Position numbers and translations under genes: made by a program. The notes under the pieces were generated by a model. That model was given only the letters and a program-made list of their open reading frames with translations. It was not told the origin of the DNA and did no database searches. From contig NW_003137821.1 in the NCBI RefSeq assembly GCF_000003605.2, forward strand, positions 256,406 to 320,405: 64,000 nt of DNA, written 5' to 3'. Below, piece after piece: positions 12,501-26,430 of the stretch (position 1 is its first letter; each line of letters opens with the position of its first letter). This stretch comes from Saccoglossus kowalevskii. Taxonomy: Eukaryota; Hemichordata; Enteropneusta; Harrimaniidae.

Positions 12501-15500
12501 CGTTTAGTGTCAACTTCATGGCATGCATTTCATCGCTAAACAAATCAAACAGTGCTTGCGAAGAATGGAATTCGGCTGTTAATTTTCAGGATGACCTTTC
12601 GATTCGTCGGTCGACCTTATTAGGGATTTATTAAGTCGTGACTGGTCCGAGATATAGTAGCAGTTTTCGGATATACCCTTTTCCTGCAGAGTTTGTCTGG
12701 TTTCGAGTACGACCACTCGAGAGGTGTAACTCTATACGGGATGTGGAAATCTGAGCAGTTCGGCTGACTTGTTGCGAGTAGCCATCGATCAACACCGGTC
12801 GTTTGGTGGGCGTTGCCCGAAGCGTCCAGAAACCCTGGACCTACCGCCTTCCCAGGCCCATTTAGGTAGCTCGATACACATTAAAACATGAACAAAATTG
12901 ATCACAGTAAATCATTCACAAATTGTTGTGTGATGATTCACTTACATGCACGTCATTCATATTTAACGTTTTTACGGAGAAAGAAGGATGTGTTTCCAAG
13001 AAAACATGTGCAAAATAATCTGAAAAGCGGCCATGTTAGAACATTTACCATAGGATCTCATGTAAATACATTATTCCAAAGATAACTTATACTGATATGT
13101 TCATTTCACGATATTGAGCCTGGATGGCCAGTGAAACTATCGGTGACTCGGAAGTAATTTAAAAAAAAGTCTACACAGAGAACATTTACAAAATATACAC
13201 ACAAATACAATTACAGAAAAACAATATTGGTAATATCTCCCCGGAGTTCATAATGGTCAATCCTTTTAAAATGTTTCACTGTATATAGAGATACTGCAGT
13301 CGTTTAGTGTCCAGGAACGCCATAGAAACGTTGCTATAGCAATATCCTAGTATCCGCGTCCTTCAGAAGTATTTACCGAATTTGGTTTATTGCATTTGAG
13401 TACGAGACAAGCATCGCGATTCAGGGGCACTTAACGAATATGTTGACATATTTATTAATTTATTTCATTCCCTGAAGCACTTCTGAAATTGACGTACAGA
13501 GTGCCCGGCCGACGAAACCCGTAATATTTAAGCGTAAGGATGTCACCAGTAGGAACAGGAATGCGGAACTGCAATTCGAAGCGCCCGGGTCAAACTAGGT
13601 CAAAGCAGTTTAGATATCTTTCATTTTCTTTGACATATCACGAACAAAAAACGAAACAAGAAATTATTATTACAAAGCATTGAAAAACATAATCTTTTTA
13701 CAAACAGACACTCGTGAAGTTTGATCGTGATTGTATTGTATACACAGTGAGTTACGGGTGGTCTGTTTTGATTCGTTAAGCCCGGTGAACGTAAACTTTT
13801 AAATTGGCCACTAATAAGATTGGGTCTCATATGAAACGACAACGAGTCGCCCAAGCGAGAATGCTCTGGCTAATGAAGCGTGCGGTTCTATCGATACGTA
13901 ATAATAACGTATGATTGTCAGTGCACTGACTATTTGCCGGGAATATGCACTGAACACCGGCCCATCGGCTAGCAGTCAGACGTCCGGCTTGTATGTAGGT
14001 CATACAACGTTGCAACAAAAGCATAAACCATTAACTTTTAAACCAGTGCCACTTCATTTGAAACATTTGAAGTAAGTGATATACTGGTATTGTAACACAT
14101 TCTCCAGTTTATGCCGCTAAACAGCTCAAATTTTCCGCGGGAACTTGAGTTGAGTCATCAACAGAAATACGTGTTATCATGCAAGTTGATCAGTCTGTGT
14201 TAGCGAGGAGTTGTTTAGGCTGCAACGGGGTGCAGTGCAATGCTTTTATTAAATGCATTTGATGGTTAATTGTTTTACTGCGTAGTAAACTTTATTTCTG
14301 GTCATTTCATGGGCCATTCGCTGCCAGGAGTGTATGTAAAGTTCTCGAACATCATGTACTACAGTGACAGCGAGCCGCGTAAATAGTTCAGTTGACGTTG
14401 GGATTTTATGACAAACGTTAATAGAATTGGGTCAATCGGCTTTTTTTGGCGGGAACATTCCATACTCGTTAGGCAGTACTGCCCTGAGGACGATAGAAAT
14501 GCACTGAACCACCGCTTGAGATGTAACGAGCTGGGCGATAGGTTCTCACGTGTAGGAATGCATGCAGCACGCCAGATATTACGACAAAGGTTTGCTGACG
14601 AACGCGAGATGGTAGTCACTCGGCGCTCCCAGAGTTCTTGTAGCATAGACCCATCTTGAAGTCATGGCAACTACCGTGCACGCAGGGTTACTTGGAGGGT
14701 ATAGTTCTGGTCGGGTAGGGTGGGGTGGTGTGCATATGTGTCATAGAAAGTATATACGCGAGAAATGCCGCGCATGGTCAATGAATATATTTTGTCAGAA
14801 ATGAACGCAAGGCGGTGGTTTGAAAAATACATTTAGTGGTTCAGTTCTGAACTAGAAACTAGAAAGACTCTAACATTGGTTCGATGTCTTTTGAAGGAAG
14901 TTATATCGTATGTTGGTTGATGGGAGTAACAAACACCACTACTAGCATATATAAACGTGGAACATACAACATATTTGAAAGCTCGTTTGTATATTATTTT
15001 ATTCATATAATAACCAGTTTCATGACACATCAAAAAACATAACACGCAGTCATCATTTTTTTAGAATTATCGTTGCAGAGGACTGTTTCTCGAGTCTCCC
15101 ATAACACTATTGTGTATATGGTAGGCAATCCAGAAGAGTATACATGCACTTGTTCATATATCTGATCCACAAACCCCACTGATAATTCTATCGTGACCTT
15201 GGAATGTGTCACAAATATTCCCTTCAGCCTTCAAATATGATCCACTCCTAAGAAACTTTGCACACTGAAAAAGATTATATTTGAATTCAGAAAAGCAAAC
15301 ACCAACTATGGACAATTAGTTCGCCTTATCGTTTTTTTTTCTCTGCTAAACCAAACTGAATTGATAACGAAGAAACAATTTCAAAAGACTTAGCAACCGA
15401 ACAACGCTTTAGATCCCCATGGACGAGTCCAGACCTGAACTTTTGTCGTATGTTCCCACAATCTAGGTCATGTGATCAGGCCCAGATAATTTCAAAAGAT

Positions 15501-17127
15501 ATGAATGAGAACACCTTGTTGTGTCATGTGAATTTATAATGAGTTCAAAATTTACAGAGACAGATGTTATGAATAAAATATCAAAAGCTTAACTTAAAAA
15601 CAAATAATAATACGAATTCAACAGGTGCCCAGTTGCTCTTCTTGAGTCTGGAGAAGCGTGTCGCGTCGTCGTTCCCACTTTGTATATATACTACAAAAGA
15701 TTATTGTTATCACGATGAGAAATGATGAAATCATTTGGCAGGGAACAAATTTTGAAATTAGAAATTGAAGATAGCCCAACACTCGACAGAAAAGGTCAGG
15801 GTGTCTAATCACCAAATCAAATATGATTCTTATTGCTGTAATCACTCAAGGCCATTTGCAAGTCTTATTAGAAGTTTTTTTCTAAATTCAGTTTCAGGAT
15901 TATGTTGGATAAAATTGTTCATAAGCTGTTAAAAAGTCCCTATGATGATTACAGAGTTCAGTGGAATCTTTTTCTACTGATCATACTAAGTATAAATGCA
16001 ACTTCAAGAGATCTCAGTCATCATAGGGGGTTTAGAATTCTATGGTATTAAAGAAATGGAGTTGGATAATGGATAAGGTGTCTTTCTTCGCCCTTCTCCT
16101 CGTTTCTGACACACCCCTTGCTGCTGTTCTTGCCTTACTTTGTGTAACGTAAGCAGACCGAAGGTAAATGTGTGTCCTTCACGACTGGACGGTCCAAGGT
16201 CATGGCCAGTGCCCTTTTTGTGAATGACCTGGAGACAGAAATCGGATGAAAGACGAGAGGAGTAGAAATGACCGCTACTGTGATCGTGATAGTTGAATAC
16301 ACACGTGACAGTTCTTTCAGGAGTGGTAAACCTTTGAGCCCATGTTAGGTCACAACTACCAATGTCAGCTACCAATTTCAAGGGTAAAGGCAAACACTAT
16401 TTTTAGACCGTGGTTACCACGTAAACCATGCATATTTTGTGTTTTATCGCATATATAGTGCAGTTTTCAAACCAGAAATTTAAACTTTTTGCAGATTTCT
16501 CCACATTTACACATTTCGCAATTGAAACATAGACTCGTTCAACACATATCTACAGCACATATTTAACGTTTCATCCACTTATCTCCGGGTAGCTGGGGTT
16601 TCCACACATTGAGAGCCAGGAGTTCAAACAAAACTAAACGAATGGTAACACAGCTATCGATGAACACGCTGTGTGTAGTAAAACGTTAATATAACGACAA
16701 GTACATTTTGTTTAAAGATTATTGTATGGACATGTGTCACAATTTCTGTGTAATGGTCAAACATGTACCTTGTAAATGTGATGTTCAATTTATTATTTCC
16801 GACATATCAATTATCTACTAATAGTAAAGACATGTGTCACATGTTTTGTTATGCATTATTGATGACATTGATTGAGTGCCATGTTTCAATAACGTGAATG
16901 AACAAAACAACATAAACGAATATTTTTTGCTGTTGGATCTGTAGAATTGTAAGTATCATTAAACTTGTTGTGCGTGGAAATATCTAAAACGCCATCGTGA
17001 TTTTTTGATCGAATTTTGACTCAAACTTGTATTTGTAAACCAAATTTAGCGGTAAAATCACACTTTCTGTGGACGGACGATCAAACCGTCATATATACTG
17101 CAAACAGTAGTGTCTGCACAGTAAGCG
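9570..17127. other. Non-genic stretch upstream of Myc
   Basis: No supported gene or transposon. Overlapping opposite-strand open frames at 12284-12539 and 14359-14659 have no recognisable domain. One X-box-like site is listed separately. Confidence 0.5.
13330..13343. promoter_or_regulatory. RFX X-box-like palindrome
   Basis: GTTGCTATAGCAAT is an almost perfect palindrome resembling the RFX consensus GTTGCYATGGCAAC. It is directly preceded by another half-site, CCATAGAAAC. Confidence 0.3.
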
Positions 17128-17980
17128 CAGTACACGTCATTCCATTGGATCATACCCAAATCCAGTACACGTTATTCCATTGGATCATACACAAATCCAG
17201 TACACGTTATTCCATTGGATCATACCCAAACCCAGTACACGTCATTCCATTGGATCATAACTAAAACCAATACACGTTATTCCATTGGATCATACCCAAA
17301 CCCAGTACACGTAATTCCAGTGGGTATACCCAAAGCAAGTAAATGCAATTCCAGTGGGTATACCCGAACCCAGTACACATAATTCCAGTGGGTATACCCA
17401 AAGCAAGTACACGTAATTCCAGTGGGTATACCCAAACCCAGTACACGTAATTCCAGTGGGTATACCCAAAGCCAGTACACGTAATTCCAGTGGGTATACC
17501 CAAAGCCAGTAAATGCAATTCCAGTGGGTATACCCAAAGCGAGTACACGTAATTCCAATGGGTATACCCAAACCCAGTACACTTTATTCCAGTGAACAAC
17601 GCCCAAATCCAGTACACGTAATTCAAATGGATATACCCAAAGCCAGTAAATGCAATTCCAGTGGGTATACCCAAACCCGGTACACTTTATTCCAGTAAAC
17701 AATATTCAAACCAAGTACACTTTATTCCAGTGAACAACGCCCAAATCCAGTACACGTAATTCCAGTGGGTATACCCAAAACCAGTACACGTAATTCCAAT
17801 GGGTATACCCATAGCCAGTACACGTAATTCAAATGGGTATACCCGAATCCAGTACACGTAATCCAATGGGTAACCCAAACCCGGTACACGTAATTCCGGT
17901 GGGTATACCCAAAGCCAGTATAAGTAATTCAAATGGGTATACCCAAACCAAGTAAACTTTATTCCCGTGAACCGCGCCCA

Positions 17981-18450
17981 AAACCAGTACACGTAATTCC
18001 AATGGGTATACCCATAGCCAGTACACGTAATTCAAATGCCATAGCCAGTACACGTAATTCCAATGGATATACCCAAAGCCAGTATAAGTAATTCAAATGG
18101 ATATACCCAAAACAAGTAAACTTTATTCCCGTGAACCACGCCCAAATCCAGTACACGTAATTTTAATGGATATACCCAAAGCCAGTAAATNNNNNNNNNN
18201 NNNNNNNNNNNNNNNNNNNNNNNNNNNNNNNNNNNNNNNNAAACCAGTACACGTAATTCCAATGGGTATACCCATAGCCAGTACACGTAATTCAAATGCC
18301 ATAGCCAGTACACGTAATTCCAATGGATATACCCAAAGCCAGTATAAGTAATTCAAATGGATATACCCAAAACAAGTAAACTTTATTCCCGTGAACCACG
18401 CCCAAATCCAGTACACGTAATTTTAATGGATATACCCAAAGCCAGTAAAT
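17981..18450. repeat. Exact 210-bp duplication flanking a small gap
   Basis: Bases 17981-18190 are identical to 18241-18450 at every position I compared, with only the 50-N gap between them. Neighbouring minisatellite units elsewhere differ at several positions, so exact identity ending precisely at both gap edges suggests overlapping contig ends that were not merged. Confidence 0.9.
18191..18240. other. Assembly gap (50 N), probably spurious
   Basis: A 50-base run of N inside the minisatellite, bordered on both sides by the same 210 bp. Confidence 0.97.
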
Positions 18451-20324
18451 GCAATTCCAGTGGGTATACCCAAACCCGGTACACTTTATTCCAGTAAACA
18501 ATATTCAAACCAAGTACACTTTATTCCCGTGAACCACGCCCAAATCCAGTACACGTAATTCCAATGGATATACCCAAATCCAGTACACGTAATTCCAATG
18601 GATATACCCACATCCAGTACATGTAATTACAATGGGTATATCCAAAGCCAGTACACGTAATTCCAGTGGGTATACCCATAGCCAGTACACGTAATTCCAA
18701 TGGATATACCCAAACCCGTTACACGTAATTCCAGTGGGTATACCCATAGCCATTACACGTAATTCCAATGGATATACCCAAAACCAGTACACGTAATTCC
18801 AATGGGTATACCCAAACCCGGTACACGTAATTCCAGTGGGTATACCCATAGCCAGTACACGTAATTCCAATGGATATACCCAAAACCAGTATAAGTAATT
18901 CAAATGGGTATACCCAAACCAAGTAAACTTTATTCCCGTGAACCACACCCAAATCCAGTACACGTAATTCCAATGGATATACCCAAATCCAGTACACGTA
19001 ATTCCAATGGGTATACCCAAACCCGGTACACGTAATTCTAGTGGGTATACCCATAGCCAGTACACGTAATTCCAATGGATATACCCAAAACCAGTATAAG
19101 TAATTCAAATGGGTATACCCAAACCAAGTAAACTTTATTCCCGTGAACCACGCCCAAATCCAGTACACGTAATTCCAATGGATATACCCAAATCCAGTAC
19201 ACGTAATTCCAATGGATATACCCAAATCCAGTACATGTAATTCCAATGGGTATATCCAAAGCCAGTACATGTAATTCCAATGGGTATACCCAAACCAAGT
19301 ACACGTAATTCCAATGGGTATACCCAAACCCAGTACACGTAATTCCAGTGAATCACACCCAAAGCCAGTACACGTAATTCCAATGGGTATACCCAAACCC
19401 AGTACACGTAAATCCAGTGAACCACACTCAAACCCAGTACACGTAATTTCAATGGGTATACTCAAACCCAGTATACGTAATTCCAATAGTATACCCAAAC
19501 TTAGTACACGTTATTCCAGTGGACCATGGCCAAATCCACAGTACGCTTTATTCTAGTTGACCATACCAACAAACCAATAAAACACTTTATTTCACGCGAC
19601 CGTACCCAAACCTGGAACATAGGAAACCAAATCAGCAGACCACCTTGTTCCATTCTGGTACAATTACTTTCAGTGGATCCCGTTCTATTCACGTTGCATT
19701 TCAATTAACAGCTATCAGGAATTGGTCACAAAGAGGGAAAATTAGGTCAGATGTTTATTTTATCACACTCGACTCCATGGCAACAAAATACAGCGGTGGT
19801 TTAGCGAAATAACTTTGTTTCCGCAGTACAATCCGCCAGTGTTGCACAAATCATTTTGTTTAAACTTGCATGTTGAATTACAACGTAAATACATGCGCAT
19901 AGCCAGTGATATACAATCTACATCCTTTCCCACGGCCATAATTGCTATATAGTTATCGATGACGCCACTAACACTACCAACACAGTGAATGCTGAACCCT
20001 GGATGAACATCCGATCTTTACTGCTTTGGACGGAATGCTAAGTTTCGTGCCACGGTTATTTCTTGCCTAATATATCAACATGTCAACGCGAAGTACTAGG
20101 GGTCGAGAGAAAAGTGTTTTATTTGAGGTGATATACATGGCTGGGCTGTGTCAATGAATATCTATCTAAATAAAATATATTGCAGCTATTCGGCCGTGAA
20201 TCTCCGACTAACGTTAAAAGAAACTTCGATCTCCAGATCTCAGTATTTACTTTAGAAATATCTCCGAGTTTCAACACCCGAAAAGTGTCAGCGGTGACTC
20301 TCGACAATTGGTTCGTTGCCATAG

Positions 20325-20338
20325 AAACCACACAATTT
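20325..20338. promoter_or_regulatory. RFX X-box-like site
   Basis: GTTGCCATAGAAAC: the left half matches GTNRCC exactly and the right half AGAAAC is one base from RGYAAC. Confidence 0.3.
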
Positions 20339-23300
20339 ACTGTAGATATATCCCATTCATTGTCCAGATACCAGTGTGTACCAACTGAAGGAGTATTTCG
20401 CTGAAGGACAAAATGTGACGTCGTCCTTTCATCAAACATCTTTTCTTTGCACGAAGATTAGCGTATGTACTGGTAACCCGAGGTACGATTATCACGGATA
20501 CGCGATAAGTGAGAGAAAATGTAACCCGTATTTAATACTGCAAATTATTGTGCAAAAATCGTTTTTTTTTTTTTTTTTTAATTGGTTGCAATTGATTTTT
20601 TTAGGCCGGGGACGTTCTGGGCAGTCTTAGTGAAATGGCCAGTATGCACTGACACTTCAAGTCGGTATATCTCGTTGACACACCTTGGACAGTTTAAAGT
20701 GCAATCAAACCGGGCAAAGGGGCATTGCCATTATTGTTTCGATCAACGGGAGGAGGGGTTGGAAAGCGTCACATAGAACCGGAAGCCAAGCGCTGGGGTC
20801 AACGGTTTTTCTTCTTTAGTCCCGGAGGCAATGTGTTCTCCCATTGTAACTGCATCAATGATGCTGTTGCCACGACGACGCATTTCCATGCCGTTTTTTG
20901 TTGTCCTTTATTTTAATTTGTATTTCCCCCCTTCTTTGGTTGGTGACTTTCCTGTGTATGAACATCGTCCACACTTGGACTAGGCCGTAAACGTTTTAGA
21001 TTTGCTTCCGGGCGGCGGTGGGTTTCAATATATCCGGAGAGTTGGTCGATATTGTACGACTCACCTAGGTATTCCCACACAACGTTACAATGCGGACGTA
21101 CATCGTGACAAAATAAAAAATTACCACTGGGTAAATTAATACATTTATCCATTTATAATTGTGAACTTATGCAGCTAACTCGCCACTGTCCGAACAAGTG
21201 TCCCTGGTCCGACCGGTATTTGTTTTATTTGACCTTGGAATCACTAGAGATTGGTCGATCATATCGTATCATTCTCTATTGTGTGTCGGTATCTTGTAGC
21301 GTCTACGGACCTGAAGATAGCAAACGCCAACGGCAGACTTTGTACTTTTTTAGATAAGGCATGGGCGAAATGAATCGACCGGGACTTATGTACAGGTACG
21401 GTAGCACTAAGGTCAGATATGACAGCCGATATACCGAGCACTAGTGATGCGGACTCACCACCAGTCCGCGTGGGAGCCGGCTATGTTTTTGGGAGCTTAC
21501 GAACAGGTCACGATTATGTGACAGCGTGCTCATAGTGGATACACTATGATAGTGGTTACTAAAATAACCGTGGTGGAAACTAGTTTTATGAATCAGGCCA
21601 CGTGTACATCACTATGGTAACAACGGATGATAATCGTCAGATGAAGCCTAGTGAAGTGTCACGGGTCGTTCGGTATTTAATAAATGGTAGCCGTCTATAT
21701 AGGGAGTTGGTGCACGATTCGCTCAATGCATTGTATGTCACATCGTCCACATACACCATCATTAGTATAGAATGACACTGCGCAGTCTGTAGAAATATTA
21801 ATTCAAATGCCTCAGTGCCGTCCGCGCTATGATATCGATTGTTCGAATTTTGGTCGTATTAAAACGCCGGGGACTCGGAAGGATACGACGATTTAACCAT
21901 TTAAATAGATCCCCTCCCCTCTGTTGAGTTTAGGTGAAGGTCAATTTTATCGGTTTTATGTATTTCTTGGAATGTTGCCAGTTGAATTTGACCTTAGCTT
22001 TGACCTGCTGATGCCGTTTGGGGGGTCGTGTATGGGGTACTAAAGGTCATTTCTGACAATGTAAGATTATTAATTTTAAAGTAACCGTATCCGATTTAAT
22101 GAAGAAACATGCCGCTCTTTAAAATATGCGACACGCAGTCATCATTATCTCCCCGATAGCACGTGATAGGCTGAACTCTATACTAGGGGTCACATTGACC
22201 TCAGAACGAATGTCAGCATCGCGTAAAAGCGCTGACTGCGTTTCCACTCGTCGTTCTATTCACTACTGCTGGTATTGTATACGCTTGACAACATTTCGTA
22301 CGATTTCGCAATTCCATCTATTTCGCAATACCATCAATGAATTGAAATGGTCGAGACTATTTGCGTCTATGTATTAACAAAGGAGGGTGGTATGCTTTGG
22401 CACTCGTGGATTTGGATCGGGTGTACGTGAATTCGTGATGATATTTTTAAAATTATCTCAAGGTTCATTGAACGTCGAAAAGGCGGTCCTATGGCCAATG
22501 GGCGTCATCTCGCCAATGGACTTTAGTTGAAAAACGCCATTTCTTAAGACGTTTGCATAAGGGTGGAACTTTACATAAAGTCAACAGTCAGTTAAAAAAA
22601 ATCATGTTGAGAAAAAAAAACTGAAAAGATTGTCGTCAATGAATAATGGTGCGATACGAGTTGAAACCGTGGGACAGTTAAAATCTATAGACGGTTGTAT
22701 ACTCAGTATAGTACAGTTGAATAGCTCATGGAAATCTCAAAGAACCGAGCACAACTTGACGGGACAATGGGCTTTCAATGTATTCATAACGTGCTTAAAA
22801 GAACATTTCCCGCCATTGGCTCTTCATTTGGAGTCCTCCCCCTTATAAAATTGTACCTGTACTGAGGCCATGGGAAAATGCCTAACTTGGGAGGTGTCGT
22901 ATCTATGGGAACCAACTAAACCACATTCCAATACCGTCCAGCGTCTTCTATGCACGGTATGGTATTTCAATGCCTGGAGTCATTGTACGCTAGATAATAG
23001 AAAACGACTGCGATGTTGATTAACTGCTCGTCGATTTTCCCCAGATCAAATAAACAATTTACATATCTGTAATTCTTTGCTATTAGATATAAGAAAGGAA
23101 TCTACAAGTTTTGTTTGCAATAAAACAGAAAGCATTGCTTGTTGGTAACGCATTGACAAATCCTGGAACAAACGAGCCCCTCGATGTCGTCTGCGTCAAT
23201 GGTTGTAGAGGTATGCAAACGACACTTAGAAAACCAGCCCGAAGTACACACCGACACGTTCAAACTTGTTTTCTGTTTATTACATTTCCTTGTCTCAATG

Positions 23301-26300
23301 AAAAACGACCTGGATTTGAGTTCACCTACCCAAGTGTTTTGAAAACATAATAATCTTTACGTGTGTAGGTAATATATGTAGCAAACTTCTTTTGGAGTCG
23401 TGAACCCAATGCCCAATCCACTGTGTATGTATGGACTGTAAGAGTATCTTATCCTGCACACTAGAACCCCAGCAGGTCGCTGACAAATTTGTCATCAAGA
23501 ACACTTACATATAGGCCCACTTCCATTCAAAATACTCAGAAACATCTGGAAATTCTCAAATTTTTTTAAAAATTATTTCATCTTCACGTATCAATAATAA
23601 TAATAATTTTATTGCGCAACTTAGCCATGTGTGGGTTTAGTAAGGTAAAAATGATTACAAAAGACAAATAAAATAAGACTCACTGTAGGACACTCCGACT
23701 TCAATATGACGTCACGGTCACTACATCATTCTTGATATACACGCTTGGCACCTAACGTTCACGTTTGGGACGTTCGCTTTTGTAAACAATAACATTTCAG
23801 ACAGCAAAAATGCTCATATGGTGGTGAAAAAAAATATGATGTTAAATTAGCGAAACCTACATGTTTTAATGTTTACGGTGTTAATCGTATAAATGTACAT
23901 TTGGCATCTTTCTTCCCGGCTTTCGTGATCGGCCCATTTGGAATTTTTGCTCCAGACATGCACGTTTGGTATTTGCCATTTTTTTTTTGGTATTTTGACA
24001 CGTTTGCCATTTTTGACTTGCTGAACTGGTATTTATTTGACAAGATTTACACGTTTTGCACATTAGGCTTAACATTTTACATTGCTGCCGTTTGCTGTGG
24101 TAGCCTCAAATGTGTATGTTCTGCAAGTTTCCAAACATGCAAATTGTACCGATTCCAGGAAAATTTTACTTGCAACTTTCTTGGATACGACTGTTTGTGG
24201 GTTCATAGCTCTTATAGTTTCTAGTTTCTTTTCGTGAGCACGTCGAATATTTATGCAAACGAAAGCGAAAACTACTGCTATTCTTCGAAATCAGTACAGT
24301 TCAAATCCTAACCTGACTTTCAGTAATAATATAGTATCAGGGAGGATGCTTCAAATTACCCCATCGCTTTCCAAACATATATCAAGTTTTTTTCAATCAT
24401 TTGAATATATAATTGGAGACAAATGTATGATTGAAAAAAACAGACTAAGGCACACGGCCTTAGGTAATCGTTACGTTTCGAACAATATTGTGTATCACTG
24501 TTGGTTTTATATAAACCTTTTTCCTGTGGCACGTTCAATTAGAAGGAATATTACAGGTGTTACTGTTAGAAATATATTAAATTATACTTTTGCTTATGAG
24601 GTTACTCAATATTGATTCCTTATAAGGCGATTATTTCACCATCTCTATCCTTCATCTCCGATTGTTCTGTGTCAATAATAATCCGGGCAGGTTTGTTCAT
24701 TTATTTGGCAATCCTACAGCTCACACCATGCTAAATGTGTACATTGTGGCGAAAAAGCATGCCCTCAAACACTCGGCGTCGGAGCACTACTAGTATTTAA
24801 AAAAAAAAAAAGCTGATACGTAGCAATTAAAAAAACGGGTTATTTTTACCTTATGTGTTCAGTGATATGTGGTATTGTATTCACGATTTGCCGGTCAGCT
24901 ATCAGTACCGAAAGATATACACTACCCATGAACAATTGTGATACGAGAAATTTTGTTGATGCAAAGACTATAAAATTATGTTTATATGTGTTTGAATTGT
25001 GGCTGGATATATTCTTAGCGCAACTAATTTATTCACTTCATCTTTGCAATACTTCACAATTTAAACAGAAACGAGAGGTTTCTATTGGAGAATTGAATAT
25101 CGTTTGAACGTCGCTGCGCGTTGTGCTCGTTGATTGGCTGGTTGAATTCAACTGCCATTGAAATGTATAAGTAATAATAGGAGATGGATAAGATGGAGGT
25201 AATGCCTTTGTTGTGCTGATAGTATAGCCATTCACGTAGACACCATTTATGTGCATTTTTTAGGGGCCAAAGACTCGGCTTGTTGTTTTGCCACTTATAT
25301 AATATCATTTGCTTTTTTAGAATTAAAGAAATCGCATTTTTGCAATTATTTAATCGTATGTGAATGTTAAAAGCCGCAGAAAAACAAACACAAACAAACA
25401 AACAAATGCAACCGTCGGTATGGACACCCACAAAATGACGGCATCAAGTAACGGGAAATTAGCTGACACTTGTTGAGCCTAGTTTTTTTTATTTAAGTTT
25501 GTCACACAAATAAACGTGCCTGCTTATTTTTCTGTTCACGCGTCAACTATTATTTTGGGTGCGGTGACTTAGTTAGATAAGATTAGAAAATATGAAAAAA
25601 ATGATTCTATAGGAAAGACATGAATAGCACAGTGAAGGCAAATCATTAAACGTAACTATTCCATATAAATTAAATCGTATAAGTCTTGATGCAAGAACAA
25701 AATACAGACAGTTTTATTTTTTGGTTTTAAACATGTCAAAACAGGGGTACTGTGTCGATAGTTTTAACCATTGATACTGATAAATAAAGAAACATGTTGG
25801 GGTCATCATCTTAAACGAGTGTGTGTTTACATTCTGTTCGTATATTGAAGCAAACATACTAGTATCGAATCATCATCGCAGTCGTCGCAAAGCGTCGTGA
25901 TCGATGTGGGTCCCATGCAACAACGCGTGTAAATTTTTTTTTTTTACTACAATCGAACGCGCGTCAAGAAGTGGCTGAGGCGCCGAAACCTACAGGGTAG
26001 TGAAATTAAACATCCAGTCTCTTCAACTGCAAGGTAGCGTCATGTAAAACGTCTGTTTTGACGCCACTACACCTTCTCAGAGACGCTACACGGCACATAC
26101 TTTGGATAATTAACTGATTGTTTTCGTTATGTGCTGTTTTAACCGGAAACATGCTTTGATCAAAACAAAACAAGTAACAAACTGAACTTCACATTTGATT
26201 TGTTTCCGTAAAGTGACCTCGGCCCAATTCTAACGTGCTAGTTCTCAGGTTTGGTCGGTGAACGATGGTGGGATGGGCGAACATTTGAACAGATGTTTGT

Positions 26301-26395
26301 CCGTGTTTTTTTGTATAAAATGTTCTGCCATAACAGATTAGTATACAGGTGATACAGGTGATACAAGAAACTAAATCGTATTATGTGGGGACTGA

Positions 26396-26396
26396 C

Positions 26397-26430
<34 letters not shown>
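26396..26430. repeat. (TA)n microsatellite
   Basis: About 35 bp of TA dinucleotides with one interruption. Confidence 0.9.

Larger units (their letters stand above)
17128..19612. repeat. 34-bp minisatellite array with a palindromic core
   Basis: A tandem array of about 2.5 kb, roughly 70 units, with a basic period of 34 bp measured between successive ACGTAATTCC motifs (17411, 17445, 17479). Most units contain the palindrome TGGGTATACCCA, extended in some to ATGGGTATACCCAT. The first units carry GGATCATACCC instead, and the right end degenerates after about 19500. Variant longer units with CCCGTGAACCACGCCC recur near 18530, 18935 and 19140, giving a higher-order period of about 205 bp in the right half. 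Because 34 is not a multiple of 3 and the units lack stops on the minus strand, all three minus frames read open for long distances. This is not evidence of coding. Confidence 0.95.

Noticed and set aside
14359-14659. Opposed open frames of 95 and 83 codons, Arg-rich
   Set aside because: They faintly resemble transposon protein, but no motif or terminal repeats could be found.
16040-16393. 117-codon minus open frame
   Set aside because: No domain, no flanking splice signals, and its composition is like the surrounding non-coding DNA.
17261-19498. Long overlapping minus-strand open frames rich in Tyr, Trp and Leu
   Set aside because: They are produced by a stop-free 34-bp tandem repeat read in all three frames and carry no non-repeat coding sequence.
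17128-19612. CRISPR array (about 34-bp repeats)
   Set aside because: The units are directly adjacent without unique spacers, and the DNA is from an animal nuclear genome.
24253-24615. 120-codon + open frame
   Set aside because: AT-rich with no recognisable motif. It is partly overlapped by a minus frame, so chance is more likely.
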